DNA from: Amycolatopsis lurida
GTDB taxonomy: Bacteria > Actinomycetota > Actinomycetes > Mycobacteriales > Pseudonocardiaceae
DNA length: 64,000 bases
Assembly (NCBI RefSeq): GCF_900105055.1
Contig: NZ_FNTA01000002.1
Coordinates: 1 to 64,000 of the forward strand
Direction of reading: 5' to 3'
Shown here: piece by piece, positions 26,829 through 35,782 of the stretch
Numbering within the stretch: position 1 is the first letter of the stretch
Layout of the letters: each line of letters opens with the position of its first letter
Notes under the pieces: generated by a model
Databases searched by the model: none
The model's input: the letters and a program-made list of their open reading frames with translations, nothing else
Told to the model about the DNA's origin: nothing
Made by a program: the position numbers and the translations under genes

Positions 26829-29800
26829 AGGAGTCCCGTCAGATGCCTCGCCACGACATCGACGCAGGGCGGGTCGACGACCGACAGGTGATGCGCCTCG
26901 ACCGGCACGATCTCCAGTCCCGGGCACAGCTCCGCCCAGCCCGCCGCGAGATCCGTGCGCGAGTATCGGGGTTCCATCGCCAGCCCGGCCGCGTACTGTT
27001 CGGTCGCCCGGTAGAGCACGACCCGCCCGTCGTAACGGCGGGGCGTACCGCGTTCGGCCGCCAGTGTGTCCAAAAAGGACTGACGCTGGTGCCGGAGCAC
27101 GCCGGGGCTGAGCAAGCCGGCCTCGGCGACGCGCTGCATGGTGAGCTCGATCTGCTGCTCTTCGGGCAGCGGCGCCAGCTCCTCGTGGCCTAGCCGCACT
27201 TCGCGGCCGTAGGTGCCCTCGACATAGCCGGTGAACCGCAGGAACCGCCGGGCGGACGACGCCCTCGGGTCGAGGTCCGGCTCCGGGAGCGGGAGCATGG
27301 TGTCGATCAGCGCGACCAACTCGACCTCTTCCCCTTCCTCGGCGAGCCGCGCGGCGACGCCGTAGGCCAGCGCCCCGCCGAACGACCATCCCGCCAGCCG
27401 GTACGGCCGGTCGCGGCGCTGTTCCCGTACCAGCGGCAGCAACCGCTCGACACGGTCCTCGATGCTGACCCCGGGAACGCGTTCGAACCCGACGCACGGC
27501 ACCGAGGTGGGCAGCCGGTCCAGCAGCGGCCGGTACACGGTGCAGGTACTGCCGCCGGGGTGGAACAGCAGCAGAGGCGCGACTCCCGCTTCGCCGGGAG
27601 CGAGGAGGTGCACCGGACCCCGCTCCTCCCTCGTGTCGAGGATGGCGCGAGCGACGTCGGCGATCGCCGCGAGCGAGTCGTGCCGTCGGAGTTCGGCGGC
27701 GGTGACAGGGGTGTCGAGTTCGGTGCTGAGCCCTTCGGCGAGCAGTTCGGCCAGCCGGTCGGGTGTGCCGGTCTCGGTCAGCCGAACGTGCGTGCCGGTC
27801 GCCTCGATCCCGGTGTGCTCCTGCCACAGACGTAAGACCAGGCGATCCGCCGCGTCCCAGGCGCGACCCCGGGACGGCAGTGGTTCCTCGTTCTCCCTGG
27901 GGGCGAGATCGCGGCTGAGATCGGCGAGGGTGGCGCCGCGGAGCACCTTGACAGCGTCGGGTTCCGTACCGAACTCCCGGCGGACGGTCTCCTTGATCCG
28001 GTTCGCCATCAGGGAATCCAGCCCGAGTTCCACCAGCGGGACGTCGGCGTCGAGGCGGTCGGGACGCAGCCCCATGACGGCGGCGACGATCTCCGTCAGC
28101 CGGTCGCCGCCGGCGGTCGGCACCGGTTCGGGGTCCGGTGTCCGTGCCGCGAACGACGGCGGTTCCTCGGCGGTGGTGTACCAGTGGCGTTCGTGCCGCC
28201 ACGGCATCGGCGGGACGTCGACCAGCCGGGCACCGTCGCCGGGATCGGCTGTCGTGATGCGGGTGCCCGCGCAGTACAACTCGGCCGCGGCGGCGCCCAG
28301 CGTGCGGACCTCGTCCTGGCCTCGGCGCAGGGTTCCGGTGACGAGGGCGTCTTGGACGCCCTCGGCTTCGAGCGTCCTCGCCACCGAGCCCCGCAGGATC
28401 GGATGTGGCGACACCTCGAGGAAGACGCGGTGCCCGTCCGCGGCGGCGGCCGCCACGGCCTGCCGGAACCGCACCGGACGGCGCAGATGCGCGGCCCAGT
28501 ACCCGGCGTCGAAGTCCGGTAATTCCCGCGGATCGGCCAGAACCGTGTCGTACCAAGGCACCGTCGGACGGCGGCCGCCCAGTTCGACGAGCGCCTCCCG
28601 GAGCGCGGGCAACACCGGGTCGACACGGGCGGAATGCCCGGCGACCTCGACCGGCAGCCGTCGCGCGGTCAACCCGGCGGCTTCGAGTTCCGCGACGAGC
28701 AGGTCGAGCACGGTCGCGTCCCCGGCCACGGTCAGCTGCCCCGGCGCGGATTCGACGGCGAGTTCGATGTCGGGGTACAGCTCCAGTTCCTCGGGCGCCA
28801 ATTCGACCGCCGCCATCGCGCCACCCGGGCCGAGAGTGCCCAGGAGCCGGGCGCGGGTCGCGACCAGATGGACGGCCTCGTCGGGGGTGAGCACGCCGCT
28901 CACCACGGCGGCGGCCGCGGAGCCGAGCGAGTGCCCGACGACGGCCGAGGGCCGGACCCCGAGCGCTTCCCACTGGGCGGCCAGCGCGACCTGTATCCCG
29001 AAGATGGCCGTCTGGGTTTCGGGCAGGGACAGGGGATCCGTGCTGGTGAGCAGTGCCCGCAGCGAGCGGCCGGTGTGCTCGGTGAACAGGTCGTGCAACT
29101 TGTCGACCTGCGCGGCGAACGCGGGTTCGGCGCGCAAGAGTCCTTGCCCCATACCCGGCCACTGCGAGCCGTGACCGGAGAACACGAAGACCGGGCCGTC
29201 GGCGCTCCCCGCGGTGCCGGTGACGGCGCCCGCGGGCAGCGGATCGGCGCCGGAACCGACGGCGCGCAGCAGGACCGCCAGTTCGGCGGTGTCGCCCGCC
29301 ACGACGGCGGCCCGGTGCGGTCCGCCGTTGTCACGCCGGGACAACGTGTGGGTGACGTCGGCGAGCGAAAGCGACGACGTGGAATCCAGCCAGTTCGCCA
29401 GCTGCGTCGCCCGTTCGGTGAGGCGGTCGCGGGTGCGGGCGGACAGCAGCCCGATCCGGACGTCGGCGCGATCCGGCACCGGTTCCAGCGCCGGCGCCTG
29501 TTCGAGCACGACGTGCGCGTTGGTCCCGCCGAACCCGAACGCCGACACTCCCGCCGTGGCGCGGCCGGAGTGGCGTGGCCACGGCGTCGGCTCGGTGACC
29601 ACCTTCAGTCGCAGGTCGTCGAACGGGATGTGCGGATTGGGAGCGGTGAAGTGCAGCTGTGGCGGAAGTTCGTCCCTGGTCATCGCGAGGACGACCTTGA
29701 TCAGCCCGGCGATCCCCGCGGCCGCCTCCGCGTGCGCGATGTTCGTCTTCACCGAGCCGATCAGCAGCGGGGCGTCGGCCGGGCGGTCCTTGCCGAGCAC

Positions 29801-31021
29801 GGCGCCGAGCGAGCGGGCCTCGATCGGGTCACCGAGCAAGGTGCCGGTGCCGTGCGCCTCGACGTAGTCCACAGTGGACGGATCGAGCCGGGCGCCGTGG
29901 TACGCCGTGCGCAGCATGTCCTGCTGGGCGATGGGATTCGGAGCCGCCATCCCCTGTGACCGGCCGTCGGAGTTGACCGCGGTGGAGCGGATCACCGCCA
30001 GGACCCGGTCACCGTCGTACTCGGCGTCCGCCAGCCGCTTGAGCACGACGACGCCGCAGCCCTCGGCACGCGCGATACCGTCGGCCTCCGCGGCGAACGT
30101 CTTGCACCGCCCGTCCCCGGCGAGCAGGCCGGCGGCGGCGAACGCGGCGGTCGGACCGGGCAGCAGCATGAGGTTCACCCCGCCGGCCAAGGCCAGATCC
30201 GCCTCGCCGTCGCGCAGTGCTCGCACCGCGTGGTGCACCGCGACCAGCGACGAGGAGCAGGCGGTGTCCACCGCCATACTCGGCCCGCGCAGGTCGTAGA
30301 CGTAGGAGAGCCGGTTGGCCGCGATGCTCCCGGCCGCACCGGTCGCGGTCCAGAGATCGACGCCTCCGCGCGACATCGTGAGATGCCCGTAGTCGTGGGT
30401 CGAGATCCCGGTGAACACGCCGGTCCGGCTGCCGCGCAGGGAGGCCGGGGCGATCCCCGCGTGTTCGAGCGCGGCCCAGGCGACCTCCAGCAGCATCCGC
30501 TGTTGCGGGTCCATCGTGGACGCCTCGCGCGGGGTGATGCCGAAGTGGTCGGCGTCGAAACCGGCCACGTCGTCGAGGAAGCCGCCGACGATCGGGGCCG
30601 CGTCGGCGTCCCATCGGCCGGGTGGTGCGGTCCGGACGGCGTCCCGTCCGCTGCGCAGCAGATCCCAGAACTCGTCGAGGCCGTCCGCGCCCGGCCAGCG
30701 GCAGCCGAGGCCGACGACGGCGATCGGGTCGGTCCGGCGACGGTCGGTGCCCGTCTGCTCCGGTTCGGGCTCCGTGCCGCCGGTGAGCGAGCGGGCAAGG
30801 TGATCGATGGTCGGGCTTTCCCACAGCAGCGTGGCCGGAAGCGGGGTGCCGAGCAGTTCTTCGAGGTCGGCGGCGATGCCGACGGCCTGGCGGGAGGACA
30901 GGCCGTAGTCGCTGAGCGGGCGGTCGGCTTCGAGCCGGGCCACGTCGACGCCGGTGTGCCCGGCGACGGTGTCGAGCAGCCAGCGGCGCAGCGCCGGGGT
31001 GTCGAACGTCGGGTTTCTCAT
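26825..31021 (-). CDS. Type I polyketide synthase, ACP-KS-AT-ACP-TE (Pks13-like architecture)
   Basis: Protein of 1398 residues. Order: N-terminal ACP (YGLSSRQAV, Ser about 41), KS (about 97-520; DTACSSSL about 253, EAHGTGT, KTNIAHAEAAAG), AT (about 615-900; nucleophile GHSLGS about 697), second ACP (LGLDSLMAN, about 1002), a degenerate third carrier-like segment (about 1060-1130) with no attachment Ser, and a thioesterase (about 1150-1398; GWSFGGA Ser about 1212; His in EAHHLS). No KR, DH or ER. This is the domain order of mycobacterial Pks13, which joins two acyl chains by Claisen condensation. It starts in an ATGA overlap with the fatty acyl-AMP ligase. Product and AT specificity are unknown. 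Confidence 0.9.
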   Translation of the reverse strand: MRNPTFDTPALRRWLLDTVAGHTGVDVARLEADRPLSDYGLSSRQAVGIAADLEELLGTPLPATLLWESPTIDHLARSLTGGTEPEPEQTGTDRRRTDPIAVVGLGCRWPGADGLDEFWDLLRSGRDAVRTAPPGRWDADAAPIVGGFLDDVAGFDADHFGITPREASTMDPQQRMLLEVAWAALEHAGIAPASLRGSRTGVFTGISTHDYGHLTMSRGGVDLWTATGAAGSIAANRLSYVYDLRGPSMAVDTACSSSLVAVHHAVRALRDGEADLALAGGVNLMLLPGPTAAFAAAGLLAGDGRCKTFAAEADGIARAEGCGVVVLKRLADAEYDGDRVLAVIRSTAVNSDGRSQGMAAPNPIAQQDMLRTAYHGARLDPSTVDYVEAHGTGTLLGDPIEARSLGAVLGKDRPADAPLLIGSVKTNIAHAEAAAGIAGLIKVVLAMTRDELPPQLHFTAPNPHIPFDDLRLKVVTEPTPWPRHSGRATAGVSAFGFGGTNAHVVLEQAPALEPVPDRADVRIGLLSARTRDRLTERATQLANWLDSTSSLSLADVTHTLSRRDNGGPHRAAVVAGDTAELAVLLRAVGSGADPLPAGAVTGTAGSADGPVFVFSGHGSQWPGMGQGLLRAEPAFAAQVDKLHDLFTEHTGRSLRALLTSTDPLSLPETQTAIFGIQVALAAQWEALGVRPSAVVGHSLGSAAAAVVSGVLTPDEAVHLVATRARLLGTLGPGGAMAAVELAPEELELYPDIELAVESAPGQLTVAGDATVLDLLVAELEAAGLTARRLPVEVAGHSARVDPVLPALREALVELGGRRPTVPWYDTVLADPRELPDFDAGYWAAHLRRPVRFRQAVAAAAADGHRVFLEVSPHPILRGSVARTLEAEGVQDALVTGTLRRGQDEVRTLGAAAAELYCAGTRITTADPGDGARLVDVPPMPWRHERHWYTTAEEPPSFAARTPDPEPVPTAGGDRLTEIVAAVMGLRPDRLDADVPLVELGLDSLMANRIKETVRREFGTEPDAVKVLRGATLADLSRDLAPRENEEPLPSRGRAWDAADRLVLRLWQEHTGIEATGTHVRLTETGTPDRLAELLAEGLSTELDTPVTAAELRRHDSLAAIADVARAILDTREERGPVHLLAPGEAGVAPLLLFHPGGSTCTVYRPLLDRLPTSVPCVGFERVPGVSIEDRVERLLPLVREQRRDRPYRLAGWSFGGALAYGVAARLAEEGEEVELVALIDTMLPLPEPDLDPRASSARRFLRFTGYVEGTYGREVRLGHEELAPLPEEQQIELTMQRVAEAGLLSPGVLRHQRQSFLDTLAAERGTPRRYDGRVVLYRATEQYAAGLAMEPRYSRTDLAAGWAELCPGLEIVPVEAHHLSVVDPPCVDVVARHLTGLL

Positions 31022-32760
31022 CGCACCAAGGCCTTTCCGTAATCGCCGGCGAGGTAGCGGTCGCGGCAGGCGCTCCGCGCGATCTTGCCGCTGGAGGTCC
31101 GCGGGACCAGCCCCGCCGGGACGAGCACGACGTCACGCAGGGCGAGGCCGTGCGCGTCGGAGACCAGCCGCCGGATCGACACGGCGAGGGCGCGTTCGTC
31201 CTCCGTGGTCAGCGCGCTGTGACCGCGGTGCTCGGCGACGACCACCGCGGCTTCGGTGTCGGTGCCCTCGACGGCGAACGCGGCGACACTGCCGGGGCGG
31301 ATGTCGCGGTCGGCCGAGGCGGCGGTCGCTTCGACGTCCTGCGGGTAGTGATTGCGGCCGTCGACGATGAGCAGATCCTTGATCCGTCCCGCGATGTAGA
31401 CCTCGCCGTCGTGGCGGACGCCGAGGTCGCCGGTGCGCAGCCACGGACCCACCGGCAGATCCCCGTGGTCGCCGGTCAACCGGGCGCCGAAGGTTTCGGT
31501 GCTCTCCAACGGTTTCTGCCAGTAGCCGGTGCCGACGTTGGGGCCGTGGACCCAGATCTCGCCGACCGCGCCGTCTTCGAGCGCGACGCCGGTTTCCGGG
31601 TCGACCAGCGCGACGTGCTGCCCCACCGGGACACCGCAGGCGACGAGCCGGAGCCCGTCGTCCGCCTGCCGTGCCGTTCCCGCGCCCAGCGCGACGCGGT
31701 CGAACGTCGTGACCCGCGGGGGGACGCCGGGGCCGGTGGTGACGAAGACGGTCGCCTCGGCCAGCCCGTACGCGGGCCGCGTCTTGTCCGGGGTGTACCC
31801 GGATTCGGCGAAGGTGTCATGGAACCGGTCGAGCACTCCGGGGTTGATCGGCTCGGCGCCGTTGACGATCGCGGCGACGCGGTCGAGGCGGAGCTTGGCG
31901 CGGTCTTCCTCGCGCACCCGGCTCGCGGCGTAGTGGAACGCGAAGTTCGGAGCGGCGCTCCAGCTCGCGTTGTGGTCGCCGAGCAACTCCAGCCAGCGCA
32001 CCGGGCGCTCGATGAAGGCCAGCGGGTCCATCAGCACCGACCGCATGCCCATGGCCAGCGGCGTGATCAGGCCGAGGACGAGACCCATGTCGTGGAACAG
32101 CGGCAGCCACGACACCGTGGTCCCGGCCGGGTCGATCCCGAGACCGTGCACCGCCTGGCTGACGTTGGCGAGCACGTTCTCGTGGGTCAGCACCACTCCC
32201 GCCGGACTGCGGGTGGAACCGGACGTGTACTGCAGGTACGCCACGTCGTCCGGCGCCGGGGCCGGGGCGGGCCACGCGCGGCCGGGTCCGGGGGTGGGCT
32301 TGTCGGCCGCGACGACGGCGACGTCTTCGCCGCCGGGAAGGCCCACCAGGAACTCGCGGACCGCGTCCACCGACGCGGACGTGGTGACCACCGCGGTTGG
32401 GGAGCAGTCGGTCAGCACCGCGGCGAGCCGTCCGGCGTGCCCGGGCAGCCCGGGGTCGAACAGCGGCACGGCGATCGCACCCGCGGTGATCGCGCCGAGG
32501 AAGGCGACGACGTAATCGGCGCTCTGCGGGCACAGCACCGCCACCCGGTCACCGGGCCCGACCGGCAAGGCCGCCGCGACGGCGTCGACGCGCTCTTGGA
32601 GCTGCTTCCAGCTCAACGTCTTCCGGCGTCCGGCGCGATCGGTCGCGAAGTCGGCGAAGGTCAGCGCGGGCCGGTCGCCGTCGGCGTCCGCCCAATGCCG
32701 GAGGCAGGCGGGGAGGGTGGGGGCGGCCGTGGCGGGCAGGTTTTCGGGGGCCAGGGACAT
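31018..32760 (-). CDS. Fatty acyl-AMP ligase (FadD32-like)
   Basis: Protein of 580 residues of the adenylate-forming family. The fatty-acyl-AMP-ligase signature is clear: YTSGSTRSPAGVVLTH (nucleotide loop), WLPLFHDMGL, NGAEPI, YGLAEATVF, LRTGDLGV, and a C-terminal PRTSSGKIAR with the catalytic Lys. Such enzymes make acyl-AMP and hand the chain to an ACP rather than to CoA. The partner is almost certainly the N-terminal ACP of the adjacent synthase, with which it overlaps by 4 bp. This pairing mirrors fadD32-pks13. ATG 32760 has GAGGAGA upstream. Confidence 0.9.
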   Translation of the reverse strand: MSLAPENLPATAAPTLPACLRHWADADGDRPALTFADFATDRAGRRKTLSWKQLQERVDAVAAALPVGPGDRVAVLCPQSADYVVAFLGAITAGAIAVPLFDPGLPGHAGRLAAVLTDCSPTAVVTTSASVDAVREFLVGLPGGEDVAVVAADKPTPGPGRAWPAPAPAPDDVAYLQYTSGSTRSPAGVVLTHENVLANVSQAVHGLGIDPAGTTVSWLPLFHDMGLVLGLITPLAMGMRSVLMDPLAFIERPVRWLELLGDHNASWSAAPNFAFHYAASRVREEDRAKLRLDRVAAIVNGAEPINPGVLDRFHDTFAESGYTPDKTRPAYGLAEATVFVTTGPGVPPRVTTFDRVALGAGTARQADDGLRLVACGVPVGQHVALVDPETGVALEDGAVGEIWVHGPNVGTGYWQKPLESTETFGARLTGDHGDLPVGPWLRTGDLGVRHDGEVYIAGRIKDLLIVDGRNHYPQDVEATAASADRDIRPGSVAAFAVEGTDTEAAVVVAEHRGHSALTTEDERALAVSIRRLVSDAHGLALRDVVLVPAGLVPRTSSGKIARSACRDRYLAGDYGKALVR

Positions 32761-32797
32761 GGCGTCTCCTCGGGGTTCGGCGGGGGTGGTGCGGGGA

Positions 32798-33460
32798 TCA
32801 GCGGCCGAGCGGACCGGCGGCGTGCCGCCAGGCGTCGACGGCGAGGGCGTCGAGATCGAGGCCGGTCGTTCCGGCGTCACGAAGCACGACCAGTACGTCG
32901 TCGGCGGCGATGGCGACGGTGCGCAGACGCAGTCCCGGCAGCTCGGGGGGCTGTCCGGGTAGCGTCAGGAGTTGTTGGTAGGAAAGGGTTTTCGCTCCCG
33001 GAACGACGGGAGCGGGATGGACGGTGACGGTCGACACCGCGGTACCGGCCGCGTCGTCGACCGTCACCTTCGAGCACCGCCCGGCCTGACCGGCCCATGC
33101 CGTCAGATCGGGTGGGTTCGTCGTACGCGCGACCAGTTCGGAGACCTGGCCGCCGGGCACGGCGGACTGGAAGCCTTGGCCGGTGGCGCCGGCGCCGATC
33201 AGCCTGCCGTGAACGACGTCCTCGCATCCTCCGACGTCGACCCTGCCGCTCCGCCCGCGGTCCGAGGTGGACAGTGCCGACGCCACGTCGAAACCGTCAC
33301 GCGCGGACGCGCCGGGGACGAGTTCCGGCGGCAGCAGGGCGGCCGGCGGCACATTGGGGGAAGGCTGAGCGGGTGCCGCCTGAATCGATTCTCCGGATGC
33401 GCCGGAAATGGTCGCCAAGGCGACGGCGGACAGGATGAGCGCGCGAATTCGGGCAGCCAT
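32798..33460 (-). CDS. Secreted protein of unknown function, first gene of the FAAL-PKS operon
   Basis: Protein of 220 residues with a Sec signal (RALILSAVALATISGASG, cleavage near AAPA). The mature part has a Pro-rich start (PPAALLPPELVPG), two Cys (GGCEDVV, GRCSKV) likely forming a disulphide, and a C-terminal VVLRDAGTTGLDLDALAVDA. This recalls the extracellular PknH-C/sensor-domain fold, but I am not sure. ATG 33460 has GAAAGGG 7 nt upstream. It lies 37 bp before the acyl-AMP ligase on the same strand, so it probably works with the lipid pathway outside the cell (inference). Confidence 0.72.
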   Translation of the reverse strand: MAARIRALILSAVALATISGASGESIQAAPAQPSPNVPPAALLPPELVPGASARDGFDVASALSTSDRGRSGRVDVGGCEDVVHGRLIGAGATGQGFQSAVPGGQVSELVARTTNPPDLTAWAGQAGRCSKVTVDDAAGTAVSTVTVHPAPVVPGAKTLSYQQLLTLPGQPPELPGLRLRTVAIAADDVLVVLRDAGTTGLDLDALAVDAWRHAAGPLGR

Positions 33461-33905
33461 GAATAGCCCTTTCGGAAGGGTCCTGATGGGGTCTGGTCCC
33501 TTCGGTGGGACACGGGGCGCCGGGTCGCGTGAGGGGACGCCGAACCCGGGCGGCACGACGAAGGCTACGACGGGAAATCGAATACCGGAAGGTGTCAAGA
33601 GAACGTAAATGTCCTTCGTGTACAGGGTGTGAGCTGCGGATTTCGGAATTTTCGCTGGTGTGCGAGCCGGTCTGGTACTCCCGTGCCACAGTTCTTCACT
33701 GTCCGTGAGCGACGGGTCACCCTGATGGGGGATGCGGAGGCATTTCTTGTTTCCCTGGCATTCATATTGTCCTCCCGGATTGTGGGCAGGACAATTGCCT
33801 GGAAGGGGTCCGTCCGCTTACCGTGTCGCCACCTTCGATTTCTTTCTCGGGTAATCGCCGTCACATTTTCGAATTCGATCGAACGACCGGGACAAAGGAT
33901 TACGT
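33461..33905. promoter_or_regulatory. Divergent promoter region of the lipid locus
   Basis: 445 bp between the secreted-protein/FAAL/PKS/MFS operon (minus) and the acyltransferase/SDR/GT operon (plus), noticeably AT-richer than the genes. It must carry both promoters. One perfect inverted repeat at 33766-33795 is the best operator candidate. I find no convincing gene in the short frames here. Confidence 0.55.
33766..33795. promoter_or_regulatory. Inverted repeat ATTGTCCT-N14-AGGACAAT, candidate operator
   Basis: Perfect 8-bp arms whose centres are 22 bp apart, about two helical turns, as expected for a dimeric regulator. It lies 111 bp upstream of the acyltransferase gene. No regulator gene is adjacent, so the binding protein is unknown. 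Confidence 0.45.
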
Positions 33906-34952
33906 ATGCGCACTACTTCGAGGCGGCTGCGGGCCGTCGCGTCGCTGGCGGTCGCGGCGTGCTTGCTGCCGAGCGTCGCCGCGGCACCTGCGCGGGCCGA
34001 AAGCGGGATCCCGGACGCCCGTGCCGACGACGGCTCGCACGTCGTCGCCCAGACCACTGTGGACGGTGACCCGCGGATGCTGGATCTCACCGTGCGCTCG
34101 GTCGGGGTCGGGAGTTACGCGATGGTCCGGCTGATCCTGCCGTCGCGGTGGGAAGCCGAACCGGAGCGAAAGTGGCCGGCGGTGTATCTGCTCGCCGGGG
34201 AGACCCGCCTGCAGGACTACCGCGGCTGGACCGCCAATACCGACATCCGGAAACTCGCCGACGACGCCGGCGCGCTGGTGGTGATGCCGGGTTCCGGTTC
34301 CGCCGGGTTCTATTCCGACTGGTGGAATTACGGAAAGGACGTGGTGCTCAATCAGTGGGAGACGTTCACGGCGGTCGAGATCCCGCAGCTGATCGACCGT
34401 GGCTATCGCGGGGACGGACGACGGGTCGCGGCGGGGCTCTCGCTCGGCGGATACGGCGCGGTGGAACTCGCCGCCCGGCGGCCGGGAGTGTTCCGCTTCG
34501 CCGGGTCGTTCAGTGGCAATCTCAACCCCACCGGCCCGTACGGCGAGCTGCTGACCAGTGCGATCGTCGCCTCGGCCCGTCAGGATCCCGAAGCGCTCTG
34601 GGGCGACCGGCGGCGCGAGTCCTCTCGCTGGGACGCGCACGATCCGCTGGTGAACGCCGACCGCCTCCGCGGCACCGAGCTGTACCTGTCCACGGGCAAC
34701 GGCCTGCCGGGGCCGTTCGACGGGAAGCTCCCGATCGACGTGCTGCCCGGCGCGATGCTGCTCGAATTCCTGTGCTCCGGCCAGACCACCGCGATGGCGG
34801 ACCGGCTGAACCGGCTCGGCGTCCCGGTCATGACGGACTTCTACGGGCCGGGCACGCATCACTGGGCGTACTGGCAGGACCAGCTGCACAAGACCTGGCC
34901 GAGGATGCTGCGGTCGCTGTCCGCACCGGTGAAGGCGGGGGAGGCGTCGTGA
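33906..34952 (+). CDS. Secreted antigen-85-like acyltransferase/esterase
   Basis: Protein of 348 residues with a Sec signal (AVASLAVAACLLPSVAAAPARA). The mature part is an alpha/beta hydrolase of the esterase-D/antigen 85 group. It has GFYSDWW and QWETFTAVEIP, close to the antigen-85 segments around the oxyanion and acyl site, nucleophile GLSLGGYGA (Ser about 180), and THHWAYW where antigen 85 has THSWEYW with the catalytic His. Antigen 85 proteins move mycoloyl chains between trehalose esters and cell-wall arabinan. AAAGGA lies about 8 nt upstream of ATG 33906. First gene of an overlapping operon with SDR and glycosyltransferase. The acyl donor here is unknown. Confidence 0.82.
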   Translation: MRTTSRRLRAVASLAVAACLLPSVAAAPARAESGIPDARADDGSHVVAQTTVDGDPRMLDLTVRSVGVGSYAMVRLILPSRWEAEPERKWPAVYLLAGETRLQDYRGWTANTDIRKLADDAGALVVMPGSGSAGFYSDWWNYGKDVVLNQWETFTAVEIPQLIDRGYRGDGRRVAAGLSLGGYGAVELAARRPGVFRFAGSFSGNLNPTGPYGELLTSAIVASARQDPEALWGDRRRESSRWDAHDPLVNADRLRGTELYLSTGNGLPGPFDGKLPIDVLPGAMLLEFLCSGQTTAMADRLNRLGVPVMTDFYGPGTHHWAYWQDQLHKTWPRMLRSLSAPVKAGEAS

Positions 34953-35782
34953 CCCGTCCGTCCTTTGTGGTCACCGGAGCGTCGAGCGGGATCGGCCGGG
35001 CGTGCGTGACCGAACTCGTCCGGCGGGGCGCCCACGTCTGGGCCAGCGTGCGCACCGACGCGGACGAAACGGAACTCGCCCGTGTTCACGGCGAGGCCGT
35101 CACCGTACTGCGGATGGATCTCCGCGATCCGGAGTCGATCGCGGCGTGTGGTGAGATGGTCGCGGCGGCGGGTCCGCTCCGTGGTCTGGTGAACAACGCG
35201 GGGATGGCCAGGCCGGGACCGCTGGAACACGTCCCGCTCGAAGACTTCCGGCAGCAGTTGGAGGTCAACGTCACCGGTCAGCTGGCCGTCACGCAGGCGA
35301 TGCTGCCCGCGCTGCGCGCCGCGCCCGCCGCCAGGGTGGTGACGGTCGGGTCGATGGGCGGGCGGATCGCCGGGCCGATGGTCGGGCCGTATCACACGTC
35401 GAAGTTCGCCCTGGTCGGCTTGACCGACAGCCTGCGCGCCGAACTGGCCCCTTCCGGGATCGGCGTCGTCCTCGTCGAGCCCGGTGCCGTCGCCACGTCG
35501 ATCTGGCCTCGTGCCCGCGCCGCCGCCGAAGAGGTGCGCGCCGCCCTGCCGGAAGCCGCGCGGGAGAGGTATGCGGCGCAACTGGACGAGGCCGAACGCA
35601 GTGCGGAGCGGTCCGCGCGGAACGGTGTGCCGCCCGAGCGCGCAGCACGGGTCGTCGTCCACGCGCTGACCGCCCGGCGGGTCGCGCCGCGGTATTTGGT
35701 CGGCAGGGACGCGCATGTCGCGGCGGTACTGGCGAAACTGCCGTTCCGCCTCCGCTACCGGTTGACGGCGGCGAAGCGATGA
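34949..35782 (+). CDS. Short-chain dehydrogenase/reductase
   Basis: Protein of 277 residues. NAD(P)-binding TGASSGIG at residues 8-15, NNAG (about 85), catalytic Ser in VGSMGG and YxxxK in YHTSK (about 149-153). The C-terminal extension (VHALTARRVAPRYLVGRDA) is seen in SDRs acting on long-chain lipids, such as 3-ketosphinganine reductases and the mycobacterial mycolate reductase CmrA. In this context it may reduce the beta-keto acyl product of the nearby synthase (inference). GTG 34949 overlaps the acyltransferase stop (GTGA) and its own stop overlaps the glycosyltransferase start (ATGA). Confidence 0.85.
   Translation: MTRPSFVVTGASSGIGRACVTELVRRGAHVWASVRTDADETELARVHGEAVTVLRMDLRDPESIAACGEMVAAAGPLRGLVNNAGMARPGPLEHVPLEDFRQQLEVNVTGQLAVTQAMLPALRAAPAARVVTVGSMGGRIAGPMVGPYHTSKFALVGLTDSLRAELAPSGIGVVLVEPGAVATSIWPRARAAAEEVRAALPEAARERYAAQLDEAERSAERSARNGVPPERAARVVVHALTARRVAPRYLVGRDAHVAAVLAKLPFRLRYRLTAAKR

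Noticed and set aside
26829..29162. N-terminal extension of the MFS frame into the synthase gene
   Set aside because: Out-of-frame reading of the synthase; GTG 26828 gives a normal MFS start at the overlap.
33629..34069. 146-codon frame in the divergent promoter region
   Set aside because: No ribosome site or family motif, and it overlaps the acyltransferase signal peptide in another frame.
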